Assembly: GCA_963663145.1 (NCBI GenBank)
Contig: OY760134.1
Coordinates: forward strand, 558,001-622,000
Direction of reading: 5' to 3'
DNA: 64,000 nucleotides
Source: Azotimanducus sp963663145
Lineage (GTDB): Bacteria > Pseudomonadota > Gammaproteobacteria > Pseudomonadales > Azotimanducaceae
Below, one piece after another: positions 18,462 to 27,459 of this stretch. The translations under genes were made by a program, and so were the position numbers. The notes below the pieces were generated by a model, which did no database searches, was not told the origin of the DNA, and saw only the letters and a program-made list of their open reading frames with translations. Position 1 is the stretch's first letter, and every line of letters starts with the position of its first letter.

Positions 18462-18708
18462 ACTTGCTCGGAGCTTACCCGTGCTTGATGTCAGCCAGCT
18501 CGATCCGTCGCAACGGAGAGCATCGATCAAGATTTTCCAAAGCCTCCAGAAGCGCCCGTTACAAGGGTTCACCGATATAGCCACCGACCCCGTGCGCCAA
18601 GAACTCAACAACCGCTTTGCCGAGGAAGTTCTTGATGTGGATCCCAAAGTCGTTGAGGCACTGACTCAGAAGCTCTCCTTAGAGCCGACCATGCATGTTC
18701 GCCATTGA
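18362..18708 (+). pseudogene. Out-of-frame C-terminal segment of the methyltransferase
   Basis: This frame encodes ALCLWFNSTPGVLIRLLHGG, RPYLGRSTITHELARSLPVL and DVSQLDPSQRRASIKIFQ. That is the conserved C-terminal block of class I DNA methylases (L-C-L-W-x-N-S-T, GRSTI, LPVLDV). It ends at a TGA just after LEPTMHVRH. It has no start of its own and makes sense only as the continuation of the preceding gene after a one-base slip. Confidence 0.85.
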
Positions 18709-18808
18709 TAGATGTGTCCCAAACGGGTCAGCAATAGGCCCTGCCGTGAACCTGCTATTCGTAACAAAGCCCTCACAATCACGTTGCGCACGATTGATCT
18801 GTTTGTGC

Positions 18809-19159
18809 TTACTGATTGACTTGGGATCTGGCGGGAGACGATTTCATCCCCATCTGAATAAAGCCACCAGGCTGTACGATAGCGATGGCTTCGTTGATTT
18901 CTCGCACTAAAGCACGAATCGACTCCCAACGGGTCAATGGCAGAATGACAATGCCGACGTTCCTTTTTGTCAGGTTTTGTTGGTACGGGATGTTCTTGTC
19001 AGTTGTCACCAGCACGTTGTATCCGCCTTGTTCAGCCAAATCAAGTAGATCTCCGTTCTCCTTGTCAGCCCAGCCCATTTCATGTGCGAGAGCTACCGAT
19101 TCAGCATCAATAAACTCTCGCAGCCCCGCAGGCGTACCGTTATCAAACAGCACCTTCAA
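18809..19159 (-). CDS. DUF5615 PIN-like protein, putative toxin
   Basis: This 116-residue protein begins MKVLFDNGTPAGLREFI with a PIN-like acidic site (D6) and continues with AHEMGWADKENGDLLDLAEQ and VLVTTDKNIPYQQN, typical of DUF5615. Proteins of this family usually sit directly after a DUF433 gene and are predicted RNase toxins. Here the upstream DUF433 gene ends eight bases before its ATG. The last dozen residues are poorly conserved. Confidence 0.85.
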   Translation of the reverse strand: MKVLFDNGTPAGLREFIDAESVALAHEMGWADKENGDLLDLAEQGGYNVLVTTDKNIPYQQNLTKRNVGIVILPLTRWESIRALVREINEAIAIVQPGGFIQMGMKSSPARSQVNQ

Positions 19160-19167
19160 TGCGGCTT

Positions 19168-19416
19168 CTACCTTGCGACCAACCTATCTTCATCAATAGT
19201 GCGGGCCTCATACTCCAATACTTCGCGGACCTTTTCGGGATCCAGATCGGGAAAATCCTCCACGAGCGAATTGATTGTCTGATCACTCGCTAGGTTCGCG
19301 TACATGATAGCCAAGGGAAAACGTGTCCCTTTGAACACCCAAGCACCGCTCACTTTGCCCGGGATGCGCTCTACGTGGGGACAGTTTTCCCATATGGATG
19401 CAGTTTCTTGACTCAC
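19168..19416 (-). CDS. DUF433 antitoxin-like protein
   Basis: This 82-residue protein shows the DUF433 pattern: VERIPGKVSGAWVFKGTRFP, then a helical segment in which LVEDFPDLDPEKVREVLEYE resembles a small winged helix. It is the predicted antitoxin and DNA-binding repressor of the pair with the adjacent DUF5615 gene. It is transcribed first, as expected for an antitoxin. Confidence 0.85.
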   Translation of the reverse strand: MSQETASIWENCPHVERIPGKVSGAWVFKGTRFPLAIMYANLASDQTINSLVEDFPDLDPEKVREVLEYEARTIDEDRLVAR

Positions 19417-19474
19417 GAAAGGAACACCTTTTCAGTGTGCGAATATTATAGGTGATGGTTCAGCGACAGGTGCT

Positions 19475-19702
19475 TTAAGCGCTCGCCAGGTACGCCAAAT
19501 ACAACAGCCCAGCAGCGCCTCCTATGATCTGGTGGTGAAACAAAAAATTGCCGTCTATGTGCTGTAAAGTCTCTATGGGTTTGAGGCGGCTAGAGCTGGT
19601 GCGGACGATGATTGGCCACTCGACCAGGCTGGCGAAGACCGCGAATGCGAAGGTGGCGCTGACAAAGGCTGCCTGCGCAAGTAGTCGCCGAGGGGTGAGT
19701 AT
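19475..19702 (-). CDS. Small two-helix membrane protein, apparent ATA start
   Basis: The 449-base gap between the antitoxin gene and the TonB receptor holds an open frame of 75 residues on the minus strand with no ATG, GTG or TTG. An ATA at 19702-19700 sits five bases after a perfect AAGGAGG (19714-19708). The product reads LTPRRLLAQAAFVSATFAF near the start, with a first hydrophobic helix to about residue 33, a polar middle (SSSRLKPIETLQHIDGN), and a second helix HHQIIGGAAGLLYLAYLAS. A TAG lies upstream in frame, so no longer start is possible. I do not recognise the family. It could be a decayed gene, but composition and ribosome site favour coding. Confidence 0.5.
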   Translation of the reverse strand: MLTPRRLLAQAAFVSATFAFAVFASLVEWPIIVRTSSSRLKPIETLQHIDGNFLFHHQIIGGAAGLLYLAYLASA

Positions 19703-19835
19703 TTGGCCCTCCTTGAGGGGAAACGGAATATCGATAGCAGTATGCTAGCTCGGAATCGAAAATCTCAAGGTGTCGCTGATACCCTAGGGCTGGCACCCTG
19801 TCAGCCCGCACGGGACTCGCACAGCATGCTTGAGA

Positions 19836-19860
19836 TGGCACGAAGCTCCGCTTCGTGCCA
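19836..19860. repeat. Perfect 11-bp hairpin downstream of TonB receptor gene
   Basis: TGGCACGAAGC and GCTTCGTGCCA form a perfect stem around TCC, just past the stop of the leftward receptor gene. No T-run follows in the direction of transcription. It is more likely an mRNA 3'-end stabiliser or a weak terminator than a canonical intrinsic terminator. Confidence 0.5.
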
Positions 19861-19867
19861 CCGTCCC

Positions 19868-22570
19868 TTACCCCCCAAACCAATAGCTCGCCCTGATTCC
19901 AGCGACGCGGGGGCGGGTGAAGAAGCGTGTGTTGTCGAATTGCGTGATGATCTGCGCGGCTTCATGGACATCGTCGGTGAGGTTGCTGACGAAGGCTTCC
20001 ACGCGCAGCTTGCCGTCTTCATGCGCATAGGCGACCCCCGCATCGAATGACCAGAAGTCCGCGACCGTGTCATTCAGACGCAGGCGCGGATTATCCGGCT
20101 GCATGAAGTCAACGCCATTGAAGATGGTTCGGTGCTGATCATCCCGCCAGCCGAACGACACCACCCAAGAAAGATTGCCGGTGGGCACGGCAAAGGTCTG
20201 CGAAATCTTCCCATTGAATTGGTATTGCGGCGTATGCGGCAGCCGACGACCTGCGATCGAGCGGAACACGGCTTCATCGGGTGCCACATCCGCTTGGAAT
20301 CGGAAGTCTTGAATGGGGAGTGAGCTCTCGATCTGCGCCTCAAGCCAGAGCAGCGTCCAGTCAAAATTGAATCCGTAGGGAAGCTGGAATCCGCCATCGA
20401 ACTGCATACCGTAAATTTCCGAGTCCGCCGCGTTGTAGCTGAAGGACACCACCAGCGAACCGGCACCGGTGTCGGTTGGGTCGATGAGCGTTGCGCCGCC
20501 GGATGAGAAGTCGAGCGCCTGCTCAACCGAGAGCAGCGAGGTGAACACCTGATCGGTGTAGTCATAGTAGAAGCCGGAGGCATTGAAGCGCGTTGGGATG
20601 CTGCCCAGGTTGAACTCGCTCTTGTATCCGAATTCGTACACAAGCACCTGTTCCTCGTCATAGGTGGGCGCGATGGGCAAGCCCGTTTCGCCGGTGAAGG
20701 TATCGTTAAAGCCGCCCGATTTGTGACCTGTGGAGACCATGGCATAGGCGAGCGTATCGGGATCGACATCGTACTCAATCCTTGCCCGCCAATCGAGGAA
20801 ACTGTTGGACATCTCGCCCTTCTGCGGCGTGATGGATGAATTGGGGTTGATGATGGCGACAAAACTAAACAACCCGTCGGGCGGGCAGAAAAAGTCATCC
20901 TGATTCAGGGTGTCCACACAGGCAACCTTTTCCTCTTGGGTGGCGCCGCCGCCGTAGGTGCCTTTCGCGAAGATGGCTTCAACATTGTCGCGTGCGCCAA
21001 ACTGCTTGATTCCGTCGTAATAGAAGGCGAGATACTCGCCGTCGGACACCGTGCCGTCCCCGTCGGTATCCGGTTCATATATGGTGCGGTCTCGCGCCGC
21101 GAATTCGAAGCCTTCGGTGCCGATGCGCACGCCGCCACAACAGGAGAAGTCCCTACCACCGAGTGCGAAGGCGTAACGGGCATTGACCCCGACGCGCGAT
21201 TTTTCCTCGTCCGAATAGCGTAAACCAAAGGTGAGACGGGTACGATCATCCCAATCCCAAGTTAAGTCGCCATAGATGGATCCGGAAGAGGAATCGGTGT
21301 CCGGCTGATTGAACTCCGCGCCTTGGAAGAACAGTCCGCGATCACCCACCGAACCGAGAAAAGTGTATTGATTCTCTTCAAACCAAAAAAGCCCGGCCGT
21401 CCAAGATGTGCGAGCGGTCTCACCAAAGAAGCGCAGCTCATGAATATCCGAGACGCTGTCTGTCACGAACTCGAATCGCGACCAGTTGTCGTACATCTCA
21501 TCGACCGGCTGCAGCACGTTGGCAACGCCTCGCCAATCCGGCGACAAGGGCGTCGCGGCATCATAGTTGTACAGCAGATCGCGGCGGCTGGCAGTATATT
21601 CGAGCGTTGTGAAATCGAATTCGTAGACCACCTCGAGCTTGATGCCCCAATGCTCGGTGTCAAGCTCTGGCGTAAAGGCGCGCGCGTAAACATCGCGCGG
21701 GTCGTCGATTTCGCTCGGATGCAGGCCATTGCCAAGTGGATTGGCATAGTTGGTGCCGGTCCAGCCGGTGCCGCCTTCCTGAATGAGGTCTCCCGCAAGC
21801 AGTATGCGCAGGCGATCATTTGGCTCGAACAAGACTTGCGCACGATATCCTTGATTGTCGGCGGCTTCGGCCGCCTCCAGACCCATGGGACCCACATCGT
21901 TGTAGTAGGCGTCGTGTTCCAGGGAATAGCCAGCGATGCGCAAGGCCAGCGAATCGCCGAGCGGAAGATTGACCACCCCGCGATACACCTGTTGATCGTA
22001 GTCGGCGTATTCGACTTCAATGGAACCGTCCACTATGCCGAGGCCGGGCCGCCAAGGTATGGCATTGATTGAGCCGGCGGTGGCATTGCGGCCCCGCAGC
22101 GTCCCCTGGGGGCCAACATTGACCTCCACACGAGCGATGTCGAAGAACGCCGAACCTATACCCGCCGTGCGCGGAATGTAGACGCCGTCGAGATGGAATG
22201 CCGCGGCCGGGTCGCCGAGTTCGGTGTTGTTCGATGATCCCACACCGCGAATCCAGACCTCTACATTGCCGCCCTTGTTGCCGATTTCGAGCCCCGGTGC
22301 GAGCTCGCTCAAGTCCGTAATATCCTCGGCGCCGAGCAGTGCCAAGTCCTCGCCGGAAAAGCTGTAGGCAGTGACACCGAGATCTTGAAGATTCTGTTCG
22401 CGCCGCTCGACGGTGACGATGATCTCTTCGACCACGGGCTCTTCGGACTCCGATTCGGCGGCATCTTGGGTTACACCCTGAGCCGGTAGCGAGCCGAGAA
22501 AGAAGCCGGTAAGTCCGGCACACCAGAGGGTTGCAGTGTGCGTCCAGTGCATTTTTGATTGCCTGTGCAT
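19868..22570 (-). CDS. TonB-dependent receptor of the beta-glucan locus
   Basis: This outer-membrane receptor of about 900 residues probably imports oligosaccharides made by the adjacent GH16 enzyme. It has a signal peptide, a TonB box region (EEIIVTVERREQNLQDLGV), a plug domain (IRGVGSSNNTELGDPAAAFH; VNVGPQGTLRGRNATAGSIN) and a 22-strand barrel ending RASYWFGG. ATG 22570 follows GGGGGTG; GTG 22579 is less likely. It begins 12 bases after the GH16 stop, so the two are co-transcribed. An extracellular loop contains a complete EF-hand-like loop (DTDGDGTVSDGE, encoded at 21035-21070). Cysteine pairs (SCCGG, VACVDTLNQDDFFC) suggest disulfides in loops. Confidence 0.9.
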   Translation of the reverse strand: MHRQSKMHWTHTATLWCAGLTGFFLGSLPAQGVTQDAAESESEEPVVEEIIVTVERREQNLQDLGVTAYSFSGEDLALLGAEDITDLSELAPGLEIGNKGGNVEVWIRGVGSSNNTELGDPAAAFHLDGVYIPRTAGIGSAFFDIARVEVNVGPQGTLRGRNATAGSINAIPWRPGLGIVDGSIEVEYADYDQQVYRGVVNLPLGDSLALRIAGYSLEHDAYYNDVGPMGLEAAEAADNQGYRAQVLFEPNDRLRILLAGDLIQEGGTGWTGTNYANPLGNGLHPSEIDDPRDVYARAFTPELDTEHWGIKLEVVYEFDFTTLEYTASRRDLLYNYDAATPLSPDWRGVANVLQPVDEMYDNWSRFEFVTDSVSDIHELRFFGETARTSWTAGLFWFEENQYTFLGSVGDRGLFFQGAEFNQPDTDSSSGSIYGDLTWDWDDRTRLTFGLRYSDEEKSRVGVNARYAFALGGRDFSCCGGVRIGTEGFEFAARDRTIYEPDTDGDGTVSDGEYLAFYYDGIKQFGARDNVEAIFAKGTYGGGATQEEKVACVDTLNQDDFFCPPDGLFSFVAIINPNSSITPQKGEMSNSFLDWRARIEYDVDPDTLAYAMVSTGHKSGGFNDTFTGETGLPIAPTYDEEQVLVYEFGYKSEFNLGSIPTRFNASGFYYDYTDQVFTSLLSVEQALDFSSGGATLIDPTDTGAGSLVVSFSYNAADSEIYGMQFDGGFQLPYGFNFDWTLLWLEAQIESSLPIQDFRFQADVAPDEAVFRSIAGRRLPHTPQYQFNGKISQTFAVPTGNLSWVVSFGWRDDQHRTIFNGVDFMQPDNPRLRLNDTVADFWSFDAGVAYAHEDGKLRVEAFVSNLTDDVHEAAQIITQFDNTRFFTRPRVAGIRASYWFGG

Positions 22571-22582
22571 TGTCTTCACCCC

Positions 22583-25216
22583 CTATTGCGCTGGAACCAG
22601 ACGAACATTATCAAGCCTCGCGACCGCACCGGCCGAGTTGCCCCAATCCGGAAACACCATCACCAGCTTGAGATTGGCGAGGTCCAAGCCGGCGAGATCG
22701 CTGCCCAAGCCGAATCGGTAGGTTTGCCACGTCGAACCGGGCGCCGGATTTCCAGCTGCGGTGAGCAATACCTCAACGAAGGTTGCCGCATCGGCGCTTT
22801 CGAGCTTGAGACGCCACTGGGAGCCTACTGGCGGTGGCGAAACCTCCTTCATGTCGAATTCAAGCTTGCCGTTGGTCAAACCAGAAGCATCAACTGTGGA
22901 TACGGCTTGGAAACCACTCACGGTCGGTCCGCCGTTGAACACGAATTCGACGACCATTCCGTGTCCCGAATCATCGTCCGCCACCTCCGAAAAGGTCGCT
23001 CCGCCGCAGCAATCCCACAAAAACCAGTCCGGTGAGACGCTTTCGCCGAACAATTCGATGACTGCGCCGCCGGGTGGCGCGCCGGTATCCGTGGCGGGAA
23101 CCCAGCGTACATTGTCAAGAAGGAAGGTCAGTGTCGCTTCCTGACTTGTGGGGAATATCACCAATCCGGTGTTGACGTTGGCGACGTTGAGACCGCCCGC
23201 AAGCAGTTGTGGAACAGGGATCATCACGGTTTCCCATTCGCCGTCCCCAACCCGGCCAATGCGTTGATCGCCGCTGGTGCAGGGAAAGACACAGTCGATT
23301 TTCATGGTCATGCCGGGCGAATCGGCACTGTAGTTGTCCACCTTAATATCGAAGCTGACGAACCCATCCGCATAAGTGCTGAGATCGACGCCCGTGCTTG
23401 ATTGGATGAACCAGACTCCGAACTCGGAACTGCCGTTGAAGGTGACTTCAAGCACCTGCCCTCGCGTTGGGTCGCTCAGCTCACGCCACTGCGACTTGTT
23501 TGCGGGATTGGTGCCGTCGGCATAGTTGGCCCAGCCTGACCCCGAGTCCGCACCATTGATGCCCACATCCCAAACAGGATTGACCGAGTCAACGTACACG
23601 TCAAACGGCTCATTCGAAGGCGGTGGGGGCGGGGAAGGCGGCGTGATTCCACATCCGCCGTCTTCGGGATGGGCGCACAAGATCTTGATATTGTCAATCC
23701 GCAAGTGCGCTGAACTTAAGGGCTCAAGCACGAACAAACTCAGTACGCTTGAAAGATCGAGCGGTTTGCCGCCAAATGGACTGCCCGAATGCGCCAAGTC
23801 GCTGATCTGAACGGTGACCCTGGTCCATTCGTCAGTTGCGACATCGGCAAACGGGATTTCAACGAATCCGAGGTCCGGAAATCCGCTGTCCAGCTTGACT
23901 TGAAAAGCGCCGCCGAGATCGGTTTCGGCAGCATAGACGTAGAGGTCGAACTGCACCTCGCCGGCATATTTTCCGGTATGGTCGGCTTGCCCCATGCCGA
24001 AGAACTGCTGTTTTGAATTGTCCGAAGCGTGCAGGGAGATGTTTCCGCCGCCGCTTGTCAGGACATCGATCACCACGCCATGATCTTCGTCGCCCGAATC
24101 CACTTCCGAGAAGCCAAGCGCACCATTGTTGTCCCAAGCGCTGATACTTAAGGGAACGGTCTCCTCCAAACCTTGGAAAGTCACCGGCCCGGCGCTCTCG
24201 GAGTAGAGCGTGTACTCGGTTTGAAACGGGCTTTCCGGCATCGGCGGGGTGACGTTCGGGTCCACCAGGTCTTTGAGCCCATCACAGCCCGTGCCCGCGT
24301 CCGGGTTGATGTTGCACTTGTACACGCGCACATAGTCGACGCGCATTTCGCCCGGCAGCGCGGCGGCTGCGGGATCGCCCGGAAGCGTTCCTCCGACCGC
24401 GAGATTGAGCAGCAGGTGGAAGGGCGAGTCAAAGGGGGCAGAGCCTCCACCGAGCGTGTGGGCGTTTGTGGCGGGGTCCTTGTAAAGCGACCAATAGGTC
24501 GAGTTCGAAATCGTGTGGAAGTGGGTGCCGTCCACAAACCATCGAATCTCTTGCTCGTCCCATTCGATCGCGTAGGTGTGAAACCCATCGGCCGGGTCAA
24601 ATTGGTCGTACTTCGCATAGCTGTATACATTGAGCGGCCATGCCATTCCATAGTGGATCACGCCTTGAACGAAGGGTGTCGGCTGCCTTGAGAACACTTC
24701 CATAATGTCGATCTCTCCGCTGGCGGCCCACCCGCCGTAGGGTGAGTCGGTTGGAAGCATCCAAAATGCGGACCACAGGCCCTGCCCGGGAGGCGCTTCA
24801 ATGCTGGCTTCAACGCGACCGTAGGTGATGTCGAGTTTGCCAGCAGTGTTGATGCGCGCCGAAGTGTAATTTCGGCCGTCGGCGGAACGCTGTGCTCGGG
24901 CGGTGATGACGAGGTTGCCACCAGACAGGCTGATGTTGTCGGCTTGGTAGCTTTGCAGTTCATTGTTTCCCCAACCCGGAACGCCCTCGGCGGTGCCGTC
25001 GCCGGCCTGAATGTTCCATTTGCTGCTGTCGAGGGAACTGCCGTCGAACTCATCTGACCATATGAGCTCCCAGCCTCTCGGAGTGAGCGGCTCCGTAGGC
25101 TGGTTGCCGCCTTCGGCGGAATCGGAGTTTCCGCCGCATGCGGAGAGCAGCAAACACACACCGGCGATTCCTACCGACCGGCACATCCGTCGCCGAAGAA
25201 TTGATTGAACTTGCAT
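22583..25216 (-). CDS. GH16 endo-beta-glucanase (laminarinase) lipoprotein with three C-terminal modules
   Basis: Lipoprotein signal peptide with lipobox LLLSACGG. A GH16 domain follows (WELIWSDEFDGSSLDSSKWN; catalytic E-x-D-x-x-E in GEIDIMEVF), as in laminarinases cutting beta-1,3-glucan. The rest of the 877 residues forms three similar beta-sandwich modules of about 150 residues, each with a [FW]-S-E-V or glycine-rich strand pattern (NGALGFSEVDSGDEDHGVVI; GSSEFGVWFIQSSTG; GGATFSEVADDDSGHGMVVE). These are probably carbohydrate-binding modules. Pro-rich linkers separate them. ATG 25216 follows GGAG at good spacing. It is first in a transcript with the TonB receptor and divergent from the GH3 gene. 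Confidence 0.9.
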   Translation of the reverse strand: MQVQSILRRRMCRSVGIAGVCLLLSACGGNSDSAEGGNQPTEPLTPRGWELIWSDEFDGSSLDSSKWNIQAGDGTAEGVPGWGNNELQSYQADNISLSGGNLVITARAQRSADGRNYTSARINTAGKLDITYGRVEASIEAPPGQGLWSAFWMLPTDSPYGGWAASGEIDIMEVFSRQPTPFVQGVIHYGMAWPLNVYSYAKYDQFDPADGFHTYAIEWDEQEIRWFVDGTHFHTISNSTYWSLYKDPATNAHTLGGGSAPFDSPFHLLLNLAVGGTLPGDPAAAALPGEMRVDYVRVYKCNINPDAGTGCDGLKDLVDPNVTPPMPESPFQTEYTLYSESAGPVTFQGLEETVPLSISAWDNNGALGFSEVDSGDEDHGVVIDVLTSGGGNISLHASDNSKQQFFGMGQADHTGKYAGEVQFDLYVYAAETDLGGAFQVKLDSGFPDLGFVEIPFADVATDEWTRVTVQISDLAHSGSPFGGKPLDLSSVLSLFVLEPLSSAHLRIDNIKILCAHPEDGGCGITPPSPPPPPSNEPFDVYVDSVNPVWDVGINGADSGSGWANYADGTNPANKSQWRELSDPTRGQVLEVTFNGSSEFGVWFIQSSTGVDLSTYADGFVSFDIKVDNYSADSPGMTMKIDCVFPCTSGDQRIGRVGDGEWETVMIPVPQLLAGGLNVANVNTGLVIFPTSQEATLTFLLDNVRWVPATDTGAPPGGAVIELFGESVSPDWFLWDCCGGATFSEVADDDSGHGMVVEFVFNGGPTVSGFQAVSTVDASGLTNGKLEFDMKEVSPPPVGSQWRLKLESADAATFVEVLLTAAGNPAPGSTWQTYRFGLGSDLAGLDLANLKLVMVFPDWGNSAGAVARLDNVRLVPAQ

Positions 25217-25264
25217 CTCAATACTCCAAAATCGTAGAACGAAGCGCTGCACCCCTTGGGTTCA

Positions 25265-25298
25265 AACGATTAATAGCCATCAACGATTAATAGCCATC
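25265..25298. repeat. Two tandem 17-bp direct repeats in the GH16/GH3 divergent promoter
   Basis: AACGATTAATAGCCATC occurs twice without spacer (25265-25281 and 25282-25298), about 50 bases upstream of the GH16 start and 130 bases from GH3. Each copy contains ATTAAT. The placement suggests a regulator-binding site shared by the two transcription units, although a simple duplication is possible. Confidence 0.6.
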
Positions 25299-25430
25299 AT
25301 AGAATCCCCATGTTTTGACACAATACTCTCGTATAGGCTTCAGAGTCCAGCGAAGCAAGGAAAGGGGGCGCAAACTCCTTTCTTCACGCGTTCGTTTGCG
25401 CATAGAATCAGTTAGCCCGAAAGGAAAAGG

Positions 25431-27377
25431 ATGAAGTTGGATATGCGTAGGTTGACAGGATGTGTTCAACACATCACCGGTTTTGTCCCCTTGGTGATCG
25501 CTGCCCTTGCCGTGTTCGAGGTGTGTGCCGAGGATGCCGCGCTCATCTTGCGCCCTGAATCTTGGCCGCGAGTGGAGCGTGCGGTTGCGCCAGATCCAGC
25601 GTTGGAGGCGCATGCTGCCGAACTGCTGGCGCGGATGTCGATCAAGGAGAAGGTTGGACAGTTGGTGCAGGCCGAGATTCAGCAGGTTCGTCCAAGGGAC
25701 GTAAAAAACTACCATCTGGGTTCGGTGCTGAGTGGCGGTGGTTCATGGCCGGGCCGTCGCGCGCTGGCGTCCATTGAGGATTGGCGGGAGCTATCGAACG
25801 CGTTTTATGAGGCCTCAGTAGATACCGGCAATGGCCGGGTCGGTGTGCCAGTGCTCTGGGGTATCGATGCCGTACACGGAATGAACAACCTTGTCGGCGC
25901 CACCCTCTTTCCACATAACATAGGCCTTGGCGCGGCGAACAACGAAGTATTGATGCAGCGAATCGGTGAGATCACCGCCAAGGAAACCTCCGCGGTGGGC
26001 ATCGACTGGACGTTTGCCCCGACGCTGGCCGTCGCGCGCGATGATCGCTGGGGACGAACCTACGAGAGCTATTCCGAAGACCCGCAAATTGTGGCGAAAC
26101 TCGGCGCCGCGCTGGTGCGGGGATTGCAGGGCGCAGAACCTCAGACGCGCTTCTCCGCAGGCCGCGTACTTGCTACCGCGAAACACTTCATTGGTGACGG
26201 CGGCACCGTCAATGGCCGTGATCAAGGCGACACTTTTGTCGATGAGCGCACCCTGCGGGAAGTACATGGGGCCGGCTACTACGCCACGCTCTCCGAAGGC
26301 GTGCACACCATCATGGCTTCCTTCAGCAGCTGGCGCGGCTTCAAGCTGCATGGCAACAAGTACCTGCTGACGACGGTGCTCAAAGAACACATGGGATTTG
26401 ATGGGTTCGTCGTGGGCGATTGGAATGGACACGGACAATTGTCCGGATGTTCGAATGACTCCTGTCCCGCCGCCATCAATGCCGGAATAGATATGATCAT
26501 GGTGCCAGACGACTGGAAGTCCTTCATTGGCAACACGCTTGTGCAGGTGAAGGACGGACGGATTTCCGAGTCGCGTATCGACGATGCCGTCATGCGCATA
26601 CTGCGCGTAAAGCTGCGATCAGGGCTGTTTGAAAAGCGAGAAAAGCCGCTCCCCAAATCGGAATGGATAGGGCATGCGGATCATCGACAGGTGGCCCGTC
26701 AGGCGGCGAGGGAATCGCTTGTGCTGCTGAAGGCCGAAGATGGAGTGCTGCCGATCATTGGCAATGCAAGGGTACTCGTCGCGGGTGCTGGGGCCGACGA
26801 CATCGCGAAGGCGACCGGCGGCTGGACCATCACTTGGCAGGGGCGTGACAACCCGCGTGAACACTATCTGGGCGCAACCAGCATTCTCGAGGGCTTGCAA
26901 GCGGCGGTTCAGGCATCGGGCGGCAGTGTGATTCACGAACCGCGTGCCAAGGGAGATGCCGAGGCCGATGTCGCCATCCTGGTCTTCGGAGAGTCGCCCT
27001 ACGCGGAATACGAAGGCGACCGCGAACATTTGGTGTTTGCGGAGCATTCTCCCGAACCCGTCGAGATTCTCGAACGTTTGCAACAACGGGGTATACCGGT
27101 GGTGTCGGTGTTTCTCTCCGGGCGGCCCATGATTGTGCAAAGAGAGCTTGAACTTTCGAAGGGTTTTGTGGCGGCTTGGCTGCCCGGTTCAGAGGGTGGC
27201 GCGATCGCCGACCTCTTGATAGGAGATGCCAGCGGAGCGCCGCGCTTTGAATTTGAAGGCAAGCTTTCATTTAGTTGGCCCGCGAACGCCGCGCAGGTGC
27301 GCCTGAATCGGGACGATGACATCTACGTTCCGCTTTTCCCGGTGGGCTATGGACTGACCTATGCGAATCTGAGGTGA
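25431..27377 (+). CDS. GH3 beta-glucosidase / exo-beta-glucanase
   Basis: This 648-residue enzyme has an N-terminal hydrophobic signal or anchor (FVPLVIAALAVFEVCAED). The GH3 N-domain follows (SIKEKVGQLVQAE, WGIDAVHGMNNLVGATLFPH, ATAKHFIGDGGTVNGRDQGD). The nucleophile aspartate is in DGFVVGDWNGHGQLSG. The C-domain follows (ESLVLLKAEDGVLPI, GERE-like FGESPYAEYEGD). It probably trims laminari-oligosaccharides to glucose in the periplasm. ATG 25431 follows AAGGAAAAGG. It is divergent from GH16/TonB, completing a compact laminarin locus. Confidence 0.92.
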   Translation: MKLDMRRLTGCVQHITGFVPLVIAALAVFEVCAEDAALILRPESWPRVERAVAPDPALEAHAAELLARMSIKEKVGQLVQAEIQQVRPRDVKNYHLGSVLSGGGSWPGRRALASIEDWRELSNAFYEASVDTGNGRVGVPVLWGIDAVHGMNNLVGATLFPHNIGLGAANNEVLMQRIGEITAKETSAVGIDWTFAPTLAVARDDRWGRTYESYSEDPQIVAKLGAALVRGLQGAEPQTRFSAGRVLATAKHFIGDGGTVNGRDQGDTFVDERTLREVHGAGYYATLSEGVHTIMASFSSWRGFKLHGNKYLLTTVLKEHMGFDGFVVGDWNGHGQLSGCSNDSCPAAINAGIDMIMVPDDWKSFIGNTLVQVKDGRISESRIDDAVMRILRVKLRSGLFEKREKPLPKSEWIGHADHRQVARQAARESLVLLKAEDGVLPIIGNARVLVAGAGADDIAKATGGWTITWQGRDNPREHYLGATSILEGLQAAVQASGGSVIHEPRAKGDAEADVAILVFGESPYAEYEGDREHLVFAEHSPEPVEILERLQQRGIPVVSVFLSGRPMIVQRELELSKGFVAAWLPGSEGGAIADLLIGDASGAPRFEFEGKLSFSWPANAAQVRLNRDDDIYVPLFPVGYGLTYANLR

Positions 27378-27459
27378 CGCGACCAGGGAGGAGGCGCAAA
27401 GAAGGACATTGAACCCTGAAGGATGGGCGTACAATGCGCCGTTTTCCCACGTCATCAAC

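Noticed and set aside
19548..19748. Plus-strand 66-codon ORF in the gap before the TonB receptor
   Set aside because: No ribosome site or family; the minus-strand ATA frame has a perfect Shine-Dalgarno and membrane helices.
19836..19860. Hairpin as an intrinsic terminator of the receptor gene
   Set aside because: The stem is perfect but no T-run follows on the transcribed side; listed only as a hairpin.
21323..22072. 249-codon ORF antisense to the TonB receptor
   Set aside because: Shadow frame of a well-supported receptor gene.
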